This document shows, piece by piece, positions 52,008-60,509 of a DNA stretch of 64,000 bases (position 1 is its first letter; every line of letters starts with the position of its first letter). The stretch covers positions 1 through 64,000 of the forward strand of contig CAZFPL010000014.1 of assembly GCA_964521085.1 (NCBI GenBank), given 5' to 3'. The notes under the pieces are model-generated. The model saw only the letters and a list, made by a program, of their open reading frames with translations, did not search any database and was not told where the DNA came from. A program made the translations under genes and the position numbers. This DNA is from JAFGKK01 sp964521085 (GTDB lineage: Bacteria; Chloroflexota; Anaerolineae; Anaerolineales; RBG-16-64-43).

Positions 52008-52511
52008 TTATAATCGATTTTTTATTATGCCTTCCATTACCCCCGCATGCTCCAATAAATGGTCCGCCAGCATACGGATGATTTGCCCGACCGCTATTTT
52101 TTGAACCTCCTTGCCATGTTCATCGACGATAACCACATACCGGCTATCCCAGCAATCCCTATAATAATTCGCTATCTCCGCCATCACGTTCCGATGGGTT
52201 TTCATCAGTCCCAGCGAAGCTGCAATATCACGCTTGTCGAAAGCCATCGCCCTCGCCCATGCATCGTTGCCCGGAAAACCTTCAAAGCGAATGGGGGCGC
52301 CAGGGATGGCAATCGCCTTTTTGAGGGTCATGGACCAGGCATCACCGTCATCCGCTACATGATGGACTATTTGACGCATCGTCCATTCGCCCGGACCGGC
52401 GGATAAATCCAAACCGGTTCCGGTCAAACCCTCCACCGCAGCCTCGAGCCGTTCCACGCCGGATAAAAAAAGCGCCAGGGTTTCTTCTTCGGACTGATTT
52501 GTTGACATCAT
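52008..52511 (-). CDS. DinB_2-like protein
   Basis: The protein has 167 residues behind GGGAGGGG; two adjacent ATG codons are possible starts. The signature EWTMRQIVHHVADDGDAWSMTLKKAI is the DinB_2 pattern (tryptophan, then paired His). The C-terminal helix IRMLADHLLEHAGVMEGII supplies the last His ligands. It is distinct in sequence from the other two DinB-like genes, so these are not recent copies of each other. Confidence 0.85.
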   Translation of the reverse strand: MMSTNQSEEETLALFLSGVERLEAAVEGLTGTGLDLSAGPGEWTMRQIVHHVADDGDAWSMTLKKAIAIPGAPIRFEGFPGNDAWARAMAFDKRDIAASLGLMKTHRNVMAEIANYYRDCWDSRYVVIVDEHGKEVQKIAVGQIIRMLADHLLEHAGVMEGIIKNRL

Positions 52512-52734
52512 ATATTCCCCTCCCGTGTCGGCATAGAGAATACACAGGCCCTACTCCCTCAGCGCCCTAAGGGGCGGCGATCCGGGTGCTTGGTCGGGCT
52601 TTTATCAGAAAATTTTTTCCTCGGAATGGAAAAACGCCTTCATGCCGTCTTTCGCTGCAAATCCCGACTTTCCAGATCACGCAAGTTTAAACACTCTTCC
52701 CATTAATCAAAATGGGCAATATTAAGAATCATCT

Positions 52735-53067
52735 CTAGCAATTATGGATAAAGTATCTTTGCACTTTCGCCTTAAGAAGATTGATTAATTTCGGATCCAT
52801 ATACTCATACTCATCAGGGATGTCCAAGCAAATAATCCGCTTTCCCTTCAGGAAGGGTCGGAATTTTTTGCTCAGTTTATTTCGATGGGTACTCTCCATG
52901 ACAAAGATCAAGTCCGACCATTCAATCAATTCAGGAGTCAATACATTTTCAGCATCCTTGTCCAATCCAGCCGATTGAACTTCCATCCCCTCGCACGATG
53001 AAAAAACCCTTTCGGCGGTAGGGCTGCGAAGACGATTCTGGCTGCAGACAAATAATACGTGTTTCAT
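52735..53067 (-). CDS. Low-molecular-weight protein tyrosine phosphatase-like protein
   Basis: The protein has 110 residues, shorter than classical LMW-PTP (about 150). The active-site loop is intact: CSQNRLRS, Cys-x5-Arg, at residues 9-16. The second motif is reduced to LDIPDEYEYMDP, whose Asp could be the general acid. The short form is a recognised compact subgroup. A standalone phosphatase on protein or arsenate-like substrates is possible. It is AT-rich and followed by about 220 non-coding bases. Confidence 0.85.
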   Translation of the reverse strand: MKHVLFVCSQNRLRSPTAERVFSSCEGMEVQSAGLDKDAENVLTPELIEWSDLIFVMESTHRNKLSKKFRPFLKGKRIICLDIPDEYEYMDPKLINLLKAKVQRYFIHNC

Positions 53068-53118
53068 TCCATTTTTCCGCGCACATGACCAAAGCCGATA
53101 CTCCTGGAAGGATTGTTT

Positions 53119-53571
53119 CTATTTTTTTCCAGTTTCACAAATTCGCTTCAGATCAAGAAATTCTGATTCCAATTCCTCGAGCAAGCCCGTTTCCATCTTC
53201 TGCTTCATGAATAGGCTGATAATACTCATGGGAAATTTCCAATGAATTATTGCCTCTACAGAAAATTTGGTGTTCCTATTCACATCTTCGACAGAGTACC
53301 TTACATCAAACTCATGGATCTTACTTTCCAGATGAAACCCGATTATTTCGTTTTCGATATATTCAGAAATAATTCCTTTCATTTTAAGACTATTGCCATT
53401 TTCTTCGACTACCTCTTCGAAGGTCGTCCCAATTTTTCCCGGCTTTTCGAGAATAATCATTCCCCCCTTTACATTCTTCTGCCATTGCATGGCCTTTTCC
53501 GGATCTGCAATCCATGGAAATACGATCTCGGGTGGTTTTAATATCTCATTCTCATATTTAATTCTCATCAT
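53119..53571 (-). CDS. SRPBCC-fold protein (CoxG/polyketide-cyclase-like)
   Basis: The protein has 150 residues. The typical opening KYENEILKPPEIVFPWIADPEKAMQW leads to alternating beta strands (KIGTTFEEVV, GIISEYIENEIIGFHLES, FDVRYSVEDV) and a long C-terminal helix. GGGAGATG stands before the two adjacent start codons. It binds an unknown hydrophobic ligand or does simple lyase/cyclase chemistry. A GC-rich hairpin-like sequence ending GTTGGGC stands just upstream. The AT-rich DNA suggests acquisition. Confidence 0.8.
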   Translation of the reverse strand: MMRIKYENEILKPPEIVFPWIADPEKAMQWQKNVKGGMIILEKPGKIGTTFEEVVEENGNSLKMKGIISEYIENEIIGFHLESKIHEFDVRYSVEDVNRNTKFSVEAIIHWKFPMSIISLFMKQKMETGLLEELESEFLDLKRICETGKK

Positions 53572-53728
53572 TCATCTCCCTATCGCCCAACGGGCGGCGC
53601 TTCCGCCGCTTGCAACCAGCACGAGACCTTCGTCCAGCATAGATGCCACCGCCTGCAATAACTCTTATCGGAATAGCCGGCGTCGATGGAACTGATTTGT
53701 TCGTCGATTCCCCCCGGATCGCCGCCTA

Positions 53729-55366
53729 TTATGCGTAACTGCGGTATACCGGCTCGTACATGTGCGATCGGATATGCGACAGGGGTTCCGCGGGCTGCGG
53801 ACGGGCAGCCAGCCCCTGCTGACAGGCGACTCCCGCCACCGCAACGGCAATCGCCACCGATACGTCCCGGATCCGGTCCAGCGGCGGATACAAGCTTCCG
53901 CGCGCCAAGTCATCGTCCGAGACCATTTTCGACAGCGTTTTGGCGGCAGCCAGAAACATCGAATCGGTAACCCGGGTGATGCCGTACGCAACGATGGCGA
54001 GCCCGACGCCCGGGAAAATGTAGGCGTTGTTGCCTTGGCCGGGAACCAGCGTCGCACCGTTAACCATCTGCGGCGCGGACGGACTCCCGGACGCAAAGAG
54101 AGCCTGCCCATTGGTCCACGTGTAAGCTTCCTCCGCGCTGCATTCCTGTTTCGCCGTGGGATTGGACAAGGCAAAAATAATGGGGCGGGCGTTAAGGCGG
54201 GCCATCGCCTCCAGCACCGGCCGGGTGAACATCCCGCGCTGCCCGGCGACACCGATGATCGCGGTCGGGCGCAATGCTTCGACGGCCGAGAGCATATCGG
54301 GGAGCGCCGCATAATCTTGGGCATAAAGCCGTTTATGCTCCGTAAGATCGGTGCGAGTGCTCACCACCAATCCTTTTGAATCCAAAAACCAGCAACGCCG
54401 GCGTGCGGCCTCCATGGAGAGGCCGCCTTCCACCATCGCGGCCGCGATCATGTTACCGATGCCTATGGCGGCTTCGCCCGCGCCAAGGAATAGCATCGTT
54501 TGATCGGTCATTTTTTGACCCGTGACACCCAGTGCGGCGTAGATACCCGCCAACGCGACCGCCCCCGTGCCCTGAATGTCGTCATTGAACAAGCACAGGC
54601 GGTCGCGGTAGGTGCGCAGCAGGCGGAATGCATTTGCATTTCCGAAATCCTCCATCTGCACCAACACCTTGGGGAAACGCGCTACCGCCTCGGTGATGAA
54701 TTCCTCGAGGAGCTCGTCATACGCGGTTCCGCGTATCCGGCGCTGCGGCAGGCCGATATACAAGGGATCGCGAAGCAGGGCTTCGTTTTCGGTGCCCACG
54801 TCAAGCGTAACCGGGAGGCATAGGGACGGGTGAATGCCTGCGCAGGCTGTGTACAGTGCCAGTTTGCCGACCGGAATGCCCATCCCATTCGCCCCGAGAT
54901 CGCCAAGACCCAGAATGCGCTCGCCGTCCGTGACCACAATGACCCGCACATCATCGAAGGGCCAGTTTTTAAGAAGCCGCGGGATGCGTCCGCGGTCGTT
55001 GGCCGTGATGAAGAGTCCCCGCGACCGGCGGAAAATATGCCCGTACTCCTGGCAGGCTTGTCCCACTGTCGGCGTGTAGATGATCGGCATCAACTCCGTG
55101 AGATGATCCAGGAGGACGCGATAGAACAGCGTCTCGTTGCGGTCGAGCAGCCCCATCATGAAAATATACTTTTCGAGATCGTTCGGTTTGCGGCGCAGAT
55201 TTTCCAGGACCCGCTGCGTTTGCTGATCCAAGGTACACACACGGGGCGGGAGCAGGCCGCGCAAGCCAAGCGCGTCGCGTTCCGCTTCTGAAAAGGCGGT
55301 CCCTTTGTTTCTGGCAGGATCGTGTTGCCAGGCCATTCCTTCCGGAAATGCGGATGACCGAGTCAT
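53729..55366 (-). CDS. maeA: NAD-dependent malic enzyme
   Basis: This enzyme decarboxylates malate to pyruvate. The start MTRSSAFPEG is chosen behind AAGGAAGG, giving 545 residues. The N-terminal malic domain has YIFMMGLLDRNETLFYRVL, then MPIIYTPTVGQACQEYG with the catalytic Tyr. The VVTDGERILGLGDLGANGMGIPVGKLALYTACAGI block is typical. FNDDIQGTGAV leads to the NAD domain with the Rossmann loop FLGAGEAAIGIGNMI. IIFALSNPTAKQECSAEEAYTWTNG is also conserved. The length matches the large eukaryote-like/SfcA type. The C-terminus ends after HMYEPVYRSYA. It stands alone among small accessory genes. The NAD preference is by subgroup only. Confidence 0.95.
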   Translation of the reverse strand: MTRSSAFPEGMAWQHDPARNKGTAFSEAERDALGLRGLLPPRVCTLDQQTQRVLENLRRKPNDLEKYIFMMGLLDRNETLFYRVLLDHLTELMPIIYTPTVGQACQEYGHIFRRSRGLFITANDRGRIPRLLKNWPFDDVRVIVVTDGERILGLGDLGANGMGIPVGKLALYTACAGIHPSLCLPVTLDVGTENEALLRDPLYIGLPQRRIRGTAYDELLEEFITEAVARFPKVLVQMEDFGNANAFRLLRTYRDRLCLFNDDIQGTGAVALAGIYAALGVTGQKMTDQTMLFLGAGEAAIGIGNMIAAAMVEGGLSMEAARRRCWFLDSKGLVVSTRTDLTEHKRLYAQDYAALPDMLSAVEALRPTAIIGVAGQRGMFTRPVLEAMARLNARPIIFALSNPTAKQECSAEEAYTWTNGQALFASGSPSAPQMVNGATLVPGQGNNAYIFPGVGLAIVAYGITRVTDSMFLAAAKTLSKMVSDDDLARGSLYPPLDRIRDVSVAIAVAVAGVACQQGLAARPQPAEPLSHIRSHMYEPVYRSYA

Positions 55367-55725
55367 ATCAGTTTGACCTTCCTTGGAAAAAGAGATGAAC
55401 AAAGGGATTGGCAGGTGCAGGAAGCATGGTATCGGTGAAGGCAAGCCCAATCAACATCCCGGCGGTTTCGACTGAACAGAAGTAGAGGTTTCTCGTCCGA
55501 CGGACGGAAACAGAGAGATCGGATGGGCGGGGACTCCGCCGAACGGCTTGCGTTTCTGTCCTTCGGCCGGCTGCCCAAGGCATCACTCATTTTACTCGAA
55601 ACCTCAACGAGGCATAGCGCATTCGCGCAATGAGTCGAAGGCCAAGCCGCCGCTAGTGGCGGGCGGGACACCTTCCCCCATGAAAGAGAACAGCATATAC
55701 TTCCAATAAGAATACAGCGGGGGGG
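55367..55725. other. 359-base stretch without genes
   Basis: It contains one CGAGTAAAATG-type motif (55588-55601, minus reading) about 220 bases before malic enzyme and a short palindromic CCGCC-GCTAGT-GGCGG. No supported coding frame is seen. Confidence 0.5.
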
Positions 55726-56652
55726 TTATTTTGCGCCGAATATCTCGGCCTCCCTGATTTCAGGGGATGGCATTGAGTCATTCCAGATTAAATACTTAAA
55801 TGTTCTGGATGAGTTTACCGCCAGGACAAAATAATCATCCTTGGAATTTATCGCATGGATTGCCACTTCATCTATTATGCCCGTTTTCAGATCGGCAAGA
55901 TCTCTCGCGGCTTCATATACGGCATCTTTCAATGCATATCCCATCTTTAAAAACTGGACTGCGATCCTTGCGGTTCCTGCCCGGATTGTCATTTCTCCCG
56001 CGCCCGTGCAAGCACATGCGCCATAACGGCTATCCGCATAGCTTCCCGCGCCGATGATCGGGCTGTCGCCGAGCCTTCCCGGGTATTTCCATGCCCAACC
56101 CGATGTGCTTGTCGCGGACGATATTCTTCCCGTATGGTCTACACATAAATAAACCGTCGTATCAAATATTTTTTCCGGATCCTTGGCGATTGTCTTTATC
56201 TCCAGAAGATTGATATTGGGAAACCGTCTTTTCTGTTCTTCCGTGAGAATGCCGTCCAGATGATTTTTCCATGCTTGTATGGAATTATCCGTTTCATTCT
56301 TGTTTTCCATCGCTCCAATTTCCTTCGCAAACCTCTCCGCGCCTTCTCCGACCAGTATTTCATGATCCAATCGGAGCATCACTTCATAGGCAACCTCCAC
56401 GGGGTGTTTATACCCTCTTATTGCTCCTACGGCCCCCGTCCTTCTTGTATTCCCGTCCATGACAGCCGAGTCAAGCTGAAGTTCACCAAGAATATTGGGC
56501 CAGGAGGACTGTCCTACGGAATGAATATTTAAATCCTCTTCCACGATCTTAATTCCCTCCACAATCGCCCGCAATCCATTTGTCTTTGCTTTCAACAATT
56601 CCACCGCCGCAGGTACACCGGATCTTCCTTCATAATTCGCAAGTAACAGCAT
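55726..56652 (-). CDS. N4-(beta-N-acetylglucosaminyl)asparaginase-like Ntn hydrolase
   Basis: The protein has 308 residues of the type-2 asparaginase/aspartylglucosaminidase family. The self-cleavage site is the Asp-Thr in IFDTTVYLCVDHTGRIS at about residues 165-181. After cleavage the Thr would be the catalytic N-terminal residue. The conserved downstream block TSTSGWAWKYPGRLGDSPIIGAGSYAD, then ACACTGAGE, contains the substrate-binding residues of aspartylglucosaminidase. It has no signal peptide, so it should act inside the cell on glycoasparagine or isoaspartyl/asparagine substrates. AAAGGAAAAG precedes the ATG. Confidence 0.9.
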   Translation of the reverse strand: MLLLANYEGRSGVPAAVELLKAKTNGLRAIVEGIKIVEEDLNIHSVGQSSWPNILGELQLDSAVMDGNTRRTGAVGAIRGYKHPVEVAYEVMLRLDHEILVGEGAERFAKEIGAMENKNETDNSIQAWKNHLDGILTEEQKRRFPNINLLEIKTIAKDPEKIFDTTVYLCVDHTGRISSATSTSGWAWKYPGRLGDSPIIGAGSYADSRYGACACTGAGEMTIRAGTARIAVQFLKMGYALKDAVYEAARDLADLKTGIIDEVAIHAINSKDDYFVLAVNSSRTFKYLIWNDSMPSPEIREAEIFGAK

Positions 56653-56875
56653 TGGCTTTTCCTTTACGATCGGAATTTCTTTTTCGTTTTTTCAGGTTCT
56701 GCCATTGGCATTCGGTGCCCTTCGGACGGTGCTTCATCCCTTTGCCGGCCTATTTTCAACCAGCATTCTACCCGAAAAAGGAAGGACCGGATTTTGCATG
56801 AGGGGATTCCTTTCGGCCTCCGTTTGGGAATAACAGGCCGGAGTTATCATAACGGTCCTTTCGCATTCGTTTGTT

Positions 56876-57163
56876 TTAAAAAAAATTCAATCTCGTAAAT
56901 CGTTTCCTCAAACGATATTTGATATCTTCAATGTTCTGCAATATTGCAATCTGAATATGATTTTTATATGAATCCAATTCGAACCTGGCACGCGGCCGTA
57001 AAACCCCTTTCGTTCGGGACGAATACCTGTGGCGCTTTCCTGTCATCTTTCTTTGATCCAAATCGGTCGGGCGACCTTTTATAATAATATCTTCCAAGCT
57101 CCATTCTTTAAATTCACTTAATGCCCAACAAACGGCGGTTCTCCATTTGAACTCTGCATGCAC
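56876..57163 (-). CDS. Doubtful 95-aa basic protein
   Basis: An AT-rich open frame would encode a strongly basic protein (KMTGKRHRYSSRTKGVLRPRARFEL). No ribosome binding site, family or domain was recognised. The N-terminal part reads through GTTGGGC. It may be a chance frame or a remnant of a DNA- or RNA-binding gene. The rest of 56653-57362 holds only one CGGGTAGAATG motif (56764-56778) and the CarD leader. Confidence 0.25.
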   Translation of the reverse strand: MHAEFKWRTAVCWALSEFKEWSLEDIIIKGRPTDLDQRKMTGKRHRYSSRTKGVLRPRARFELDSYKNHIQIAILQNIEDIKYRLRKRFTRLNFF

Positions 57164-57271
57164 CGTTCAACATTTTATCGAAAGGGAATATACGCAATTT
57201 AATTCGTTTTGCGCTCCTATGGTCAATCTTTTGGAACTTCCTTCAGGATCAAATTTGTCCATTATCGCCTA

Positions 57272-57280
57272 TGATATAAT
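57272..57280 (+). promoter_or_regulatory. Extended -10 promoter of the CarD-like gene
   Basis: TGATATAAT is a perfect -10 with the extended TGn. No clear -35 is needed with such an element. A start near 57287 leaves about 23 bases before a terminator hairpin. Confidence 0.6.
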
Positions 57281-57309
57281 CAATAATATCAATTGAGGAT
57301 TAGAAGCAA

Positions 57310-57345
57310 GCAAACCAGTCCTTCATTTGGGCTGGTTTGCTTTTT
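57310..57345 (+). terminator. Terminator-like hairpin in the CarD leader (possible attenuator)
   Basis: A 12-bp stem (57310-57321 with 57329-57340, one G-T pair) with a TTCATTT loop is followed by five T. It ends 17 bases before the CarD-like ATG and follows a strong promoter by about 30 bases. Confidence 0.7.
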
Positions 57346-57362
57346 CACCTAAAGGAGAGAAA

Positions 57363-57860
57363 ATGACTTATAAAATTGGAGATAAAGTCATCCACTACTC
57401 CTTCGGATTTGCCGAAATTATCGGAATTGAAGAAAAGGTAATTTCCGGGGTGGTTGAAAAATACTACGTGATTAAGACAAATGATATGCTTATTTGGATT
57501 CCGTATTCGATTCAAGATACAGGAAAAATTCGATTGCCTTCCTCCAAAAGCGATTTCCATAAGTTGTTTTCCATTTTGCGTTCCAAGTATTCACCATTGC
57601 CCGCCGAGAGAATGATCCGCAAGTCGCAAATACAATCCAGGTTTACCAAAGGCACAACGGAGTCTATTTGCACGCTGATCCGCGATCTTTCCTTTTATAA
57701 AAACCAGAATAAATTAAACGAGCATGACAACACCATTTATGAACGCGCCATTCATAACCTCATTGATGAATGGGGATTTACGTTTAACATTCCTCAATCT
57801 CAAGCGCGAAGCGAATTAAATAAATTGCTCGTAGAGAGTTATTCGATCTCTACTTCATAA
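57363..57860 (+). CDS. CarD-like transcription regulator
   Basis: The start ATG has AAAGGAGAG in front, giving 165 residues. The N-terminal RNAP-interacting domain (TYKIGDKVIHYSFGFAEIIGIEEKVISG, YYVIKTNDMLIWIPYS) is the CarD/TRCF RID fold. The C-terminal half is helical (ESICTLIRDLSFYKNQNKL, then ERAIHNLIDEWGF), as in CarD. CarD stabilises RNA polymerase open complexes in mycobacteria. Here the gene lies in an accessory region, with AT-rich DNA and a hairpin leader, so it may be a specialised paralogue rather than the housekeeping copy. It is the only plus-strand gene in the surrounding 15 kb. Confidence 0.85.
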   Translation: MTYKIGDKVIHYSFGFAEIIGIEEKVISGVVEKYYVIKTNDMLIWIPYSIQDTGKIRLPSSKSDFHKLFSILRSKYSPLPAERMIRKSQIQSRFTKGTTESICTLIRDLSFYKNQNKLNEHDNTIYERAIHNLIDEWGFTFNIPQSQARSELNKLLVESYSISTS

Positions 57861-57957
57861 TGCAGTCCGCCCAACCGACGGCCGCTCCGCCCGCCCCGGC
57901 TCCGGTCTTAAATCCGAGAGCTCGCCCGCGCGACCCGCTGGTTTGGCAGAGGATGCA

Positions 57958-58917
57958 TCAATAAATTTTTATATACTCGAGATATTTATTTACGATCGTA
58001 AAACCTATCGATTCATAGAGTCGGAGTGCCGCCGAATTCGAAACGCCGGTGGAAACACCGACGCGGTTCATCCCGCGCGTTTTCATGCGGCGCAAACATT
58101 CGAGCAGCGCCGCGCGCGTTAATCCTTGCCGGCGGTATGCTGGGCGCGCCCCCACAGGTCCAAAATCGCCTATTCGATTGACCGGGTCAATCCAACCATT
58201 CACGTACGCAGCGATTGTACCGTCCGGCGCAACCGCAACCACATCGAGATCCCGATAATAACCGGGAAGTCCCATGAAGTAGGCATAATCGTCGTCACTG
58301 ACATTTCCAACCGTCCACGGAGTCCACACCTCGCGCTGGGCTCCGGCCCGGTTTGTTATCTCATCCGATTCGGCAACTCCACGCACCTGGCAGCCGGAAG
58401 GCAATTCGGATTCGGGAATATTGTTATCCAGGGAACGCAGCATATTAAACTCTGAAAATTCGCCCCCGGACCGGAATCCGTTTTTTTCCAGGAAGGCAAT
58501 TCGTTTCGCATTGTCCTGCCGGGAACCGGATACGCATTTTCCCTTCCCATTTGTGTCATTCCGTCCGTTCATTTTTTGGATACGCTCTTCCGCCCACTGT
58601 ATCGCCTCGTCTTCGATCCCGTACCACTCATACTCCGGCAAAACCTGGAAATCAAAAGACGGATCTTCGCCTACCACTGCATATCCCACCAATTTTTGCC
58701 CAGCATGCCAAAGACGTATGTATTCTTGGGCATTTAAATGGCAAGCCACCATAAGGAATCCAAACATCAATTCTCCGACATGTGCATAATGCCAATCATC
58801 GGTTTGAGAACGTGCCTGCATGAGCATGGCTTGCATGCTTTGTAAATCAAGTTCGTTTTCGTAAAGCCGAGATGTCCAAGAAGGTCTTTTTGCGGTGTGA
58901 TGAATGGTTGAGTTCAT
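57958..58917 (-). CDS. Tandem-GNAT acetyltransferase
   Basis: The protein has 319 residues with two GNAT-like halves. The N-terminal half is degenerate (RLYENELDLQSMQAMLMQAR, LWHAGQKLVGYAVV). The C-terminal half is complete, with GDFGPVGARPAYRRQGLTRAALLECLRRM as motif A (RRQGLT) and NSAALRLYESIGFTIVNKYLEYIK as motif B. Such tandem proteins usually acetylate small substrates with the second half. The substrate is unknown. The next gene on this strand, a methyltransferase, ends about 40 bases upstream of its start. Confidence 0.87.
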   Translation of the reverse strand: MNSTIHHTAKRPSWTSRLYENELDLQSMQAMLMQARSQTDDWHYAHVGELMFGFLMVACHLNAQEYIRLWHAGQKLVGYAVVGEDPSFDFQVLPEYEWYGIEDEAIQWAEERIQKMNGRNDTNGKGKCVSGSRQDNAKRIAFLEKNGFRSGGEFSEFNMLRSLDNNIPESELPSGCQVRGVAESDEITNRAGAQREVWTPWTVGNVSDDDYAYFMGLPGYYRDLDVVAVAPDGTIAAYVNGWIDPVNRIGDFGPVGARPAYRRQGLTRAALLECLRRMKTRGMNRVGVSTGVSNSAALRLYESIGFTIVNKYLEYIKIY

Positions 58918-58959
58918 AAAATATCCCGGCTTCTTTGTTTCCTTTCCATGGAAATGATC

Positions 58960-59676
58960 CTATTTGCCGAAGTGCAGCTGGTAGGAGAGCCAATTCCCAA
59001 ATTCTTGTTTCAGAGTCAACCCCGCCTTTTCCGCCCATCGTTTTTCCGTCTTCCGGAATGGGTAATCCGGATCGATGATAAATTCGCTGAAGCATGCCAT
59101 TCCTTCCGGTTTCAGTATCCGCCGGCATTCTTCCAGAACCCGCACCGGTTTGGGGATTTCCGGCAGACATGAAACCGCAAAAACTCGATCCACACTTTCG
59201 TCTGCAAAGGTAAAGTGATATGCATCTTCTATTCTGGGGATGACGTTCTTTACGCCCTCTTTCGTGAAGCGTTCCTTCAGCCGCCGTATTACGCGTTCGG
59301 AAATATCAACAGCATACAGAGTACCGCCCGGCTGGATGGCGTTTGCGACCGCTTTCGTATACGATCCATTGCCCGGTCCAATTTCCAATACCTTCATACC
59401 TGGTTTTAAGTTCATACGCGCTGCGATTGTCTGTGGGTTCTGCCAGAATTTGCGGCGAATGGGATTATCGATAAATGTTGTCATGAAATCCGGAATAGGG
59501 AAATGATGATAATGCCGGACCCAACGGACGATCACCAGCGCAAAGAACATGAAATACATCGCAAATCCGATCGCGATCCATATCCACCCGATCTTCCAGA
59601 CAGAAAGCGCAACGACCCCGATTGCACCGATTAGAATCCAATGCAGTAAAAAAGGGATCAAGATCTTTTTCGGCAT
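58960..59676 (-). CDS. Membrane-anchored SAM-dependent methyltransferase
   Basis: The start MPKKILIPFLL has GGAGGA in front, giving 238 residues. Two hydrophobic segments (LIPFLLHWILIGAIGVVALSVW and IWIAIGFAMYFMFFALVIVRW) fill residues 5-52. The class I methyltransferase domain follows: VLEIGPGNGSYTKAVANAI (motif I), LYAVDISERVIRRLKERF, FTFADESVDRVFAVSCLPEIPKPVRVLEECRRILKPEG. The anchor suggests a lipid or quinone-like substrate, as for UbiE/phospholipid methyltransferases. This is inference. Confidence 0.86.
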   Translation of the reverse strand: MPKKILIPFLLHWILIGAIGVVALSVWKIGWIWIAIGFAMYFMFFALVIVRWVRHYHHFPIPDFMTTFIDNPIRRKFWQNPQTIAARMNLKPGMKVLEIGPGNGSYTKAVANAIQPGGTLYAVDISERVIRRLKERFTKEGVKNVIPRIEDAYHFTFADESVDRVFAVSCLPEIPKPVRVLEECRRILKPEGMACFSEFIIDPDYPFRKTEKRWAEKAGLTLKQEFGNWLSYQLHFGK

Positions 59677-60182
59677 GGTAGTCCTCCATCGAAACGGGTC
59701 GCCGGAATTAGGAAGTACGAGAATGATTATTGCCAACGGCCTACGGATAGAAACCGCTCCGCGGGCGGCCACTCAGCCGTTTGCCTGCCCTCGCGAAGTG
59801 CGCAGGTTTGGGTTGATTTTGGAACCTGCGCGATCACGCAGCGGGAGCCCGCCCCGGCTCCCCCCGCTTCCTCCGCTTCGCGAAGGCAGGCGCGAGGGCA
59901 GGCGCCGTGCGGGCCGGGGGCGCCTCGCCAAGCTGAATAGGACAAGCACTCCATCTGAAAATGGAATAGGGCATATTTTTTCCATTTTCTTCGTGCGGAG
60001 TCCACCTCCCCCCGTGTCCATGCATAACGTACGTTCTTCTATTTCGACAAACCTCCACCAACCGATCCGCCCTCACAAAGCAAATCACCTCCGTTTTTTG
60101 GAGGCGACTGGGATGACGAAGCGGGGGCCATTTTACCCGCAGCTGTTGATTGGGCTGAAAAGGACCGGGGAAAATATGTGAA
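59677..60182. other. 506-base stretch with a GC-rich repeat
   Basis: This holds the first 80-base GC element (59846-59925) and one CGGGTAAAATG motif (60129-60139, minus reading). The remaining bases have no supported gene. Confidence 0.55.
59846..59925 (-). repeat. 80-bp GC-rich direct repeat, copy 1
   Basis: The stretch is the same as 60569-60648 in 79 of 80 bases. It begins AGCCCGCCCCGGCTC and ends GGCCGGGGGCGCCT on the plus strand, with a CTTCGCGAAG palindrome near its centre. Confidence 0.85.
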
Positions 60183-60509
60183 TTATTTATCTTGGTCCTG
60201 TTTTCGTTTCAGTAAATTTTCTTCATTCTGCTGGTCAATTTTTTGCTGGTCTTGCTGCATCATCTTCCTTTTTACTTCGACGTCTTTATCAGCTTCCACT
60301 TGTTCTTGTTGCCTTTGTTTCCTGTTTTTCTCAACCTGCAGGTCTATCTGCTTTTGTTCTTCCATACGGGTTTTCCTATCCAATTCTTGTTGCTTTTCCA
60401 TTTCTTTTTGTTCTCGTTGCCTTTCCAACCTGTTTCGATCCTGTTCTTTTTCCAGGTTTTTCCAATCGAGCCTGCGCTTGTTCATATCTTCACTCTGATT
60501 ATTTGACAT
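60183..60509 (-). CDS. Highly charged coiled-coil protein
   Basis: The start MSNNQSEDMNKRR has GGAAGGA in front, giving 108 residues. The composition is almost only Lys, Arg, Glu, Gln, Asp and Asn with regularly spaced Leu, Met and Ile. There is no Cys, Pro or Gly in the body. It should be one long helix, either a coiled coil or a single charged helix. No family was recognised. It starts about 40 bases after the second GC-rich element. The protein may be real but its role is unknown. Confidence 0.55.
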   Translation of the reverse strand: MSNNQSEDMNKRRLDWKNLEKEQDRNRLERQREQKEMEKQQELDRKTRMEEQKQIDLQVEKNRKQRQQEQVEADKDVEVKRKMMQQDQQKIDQQNEENLLKRKQDQDK

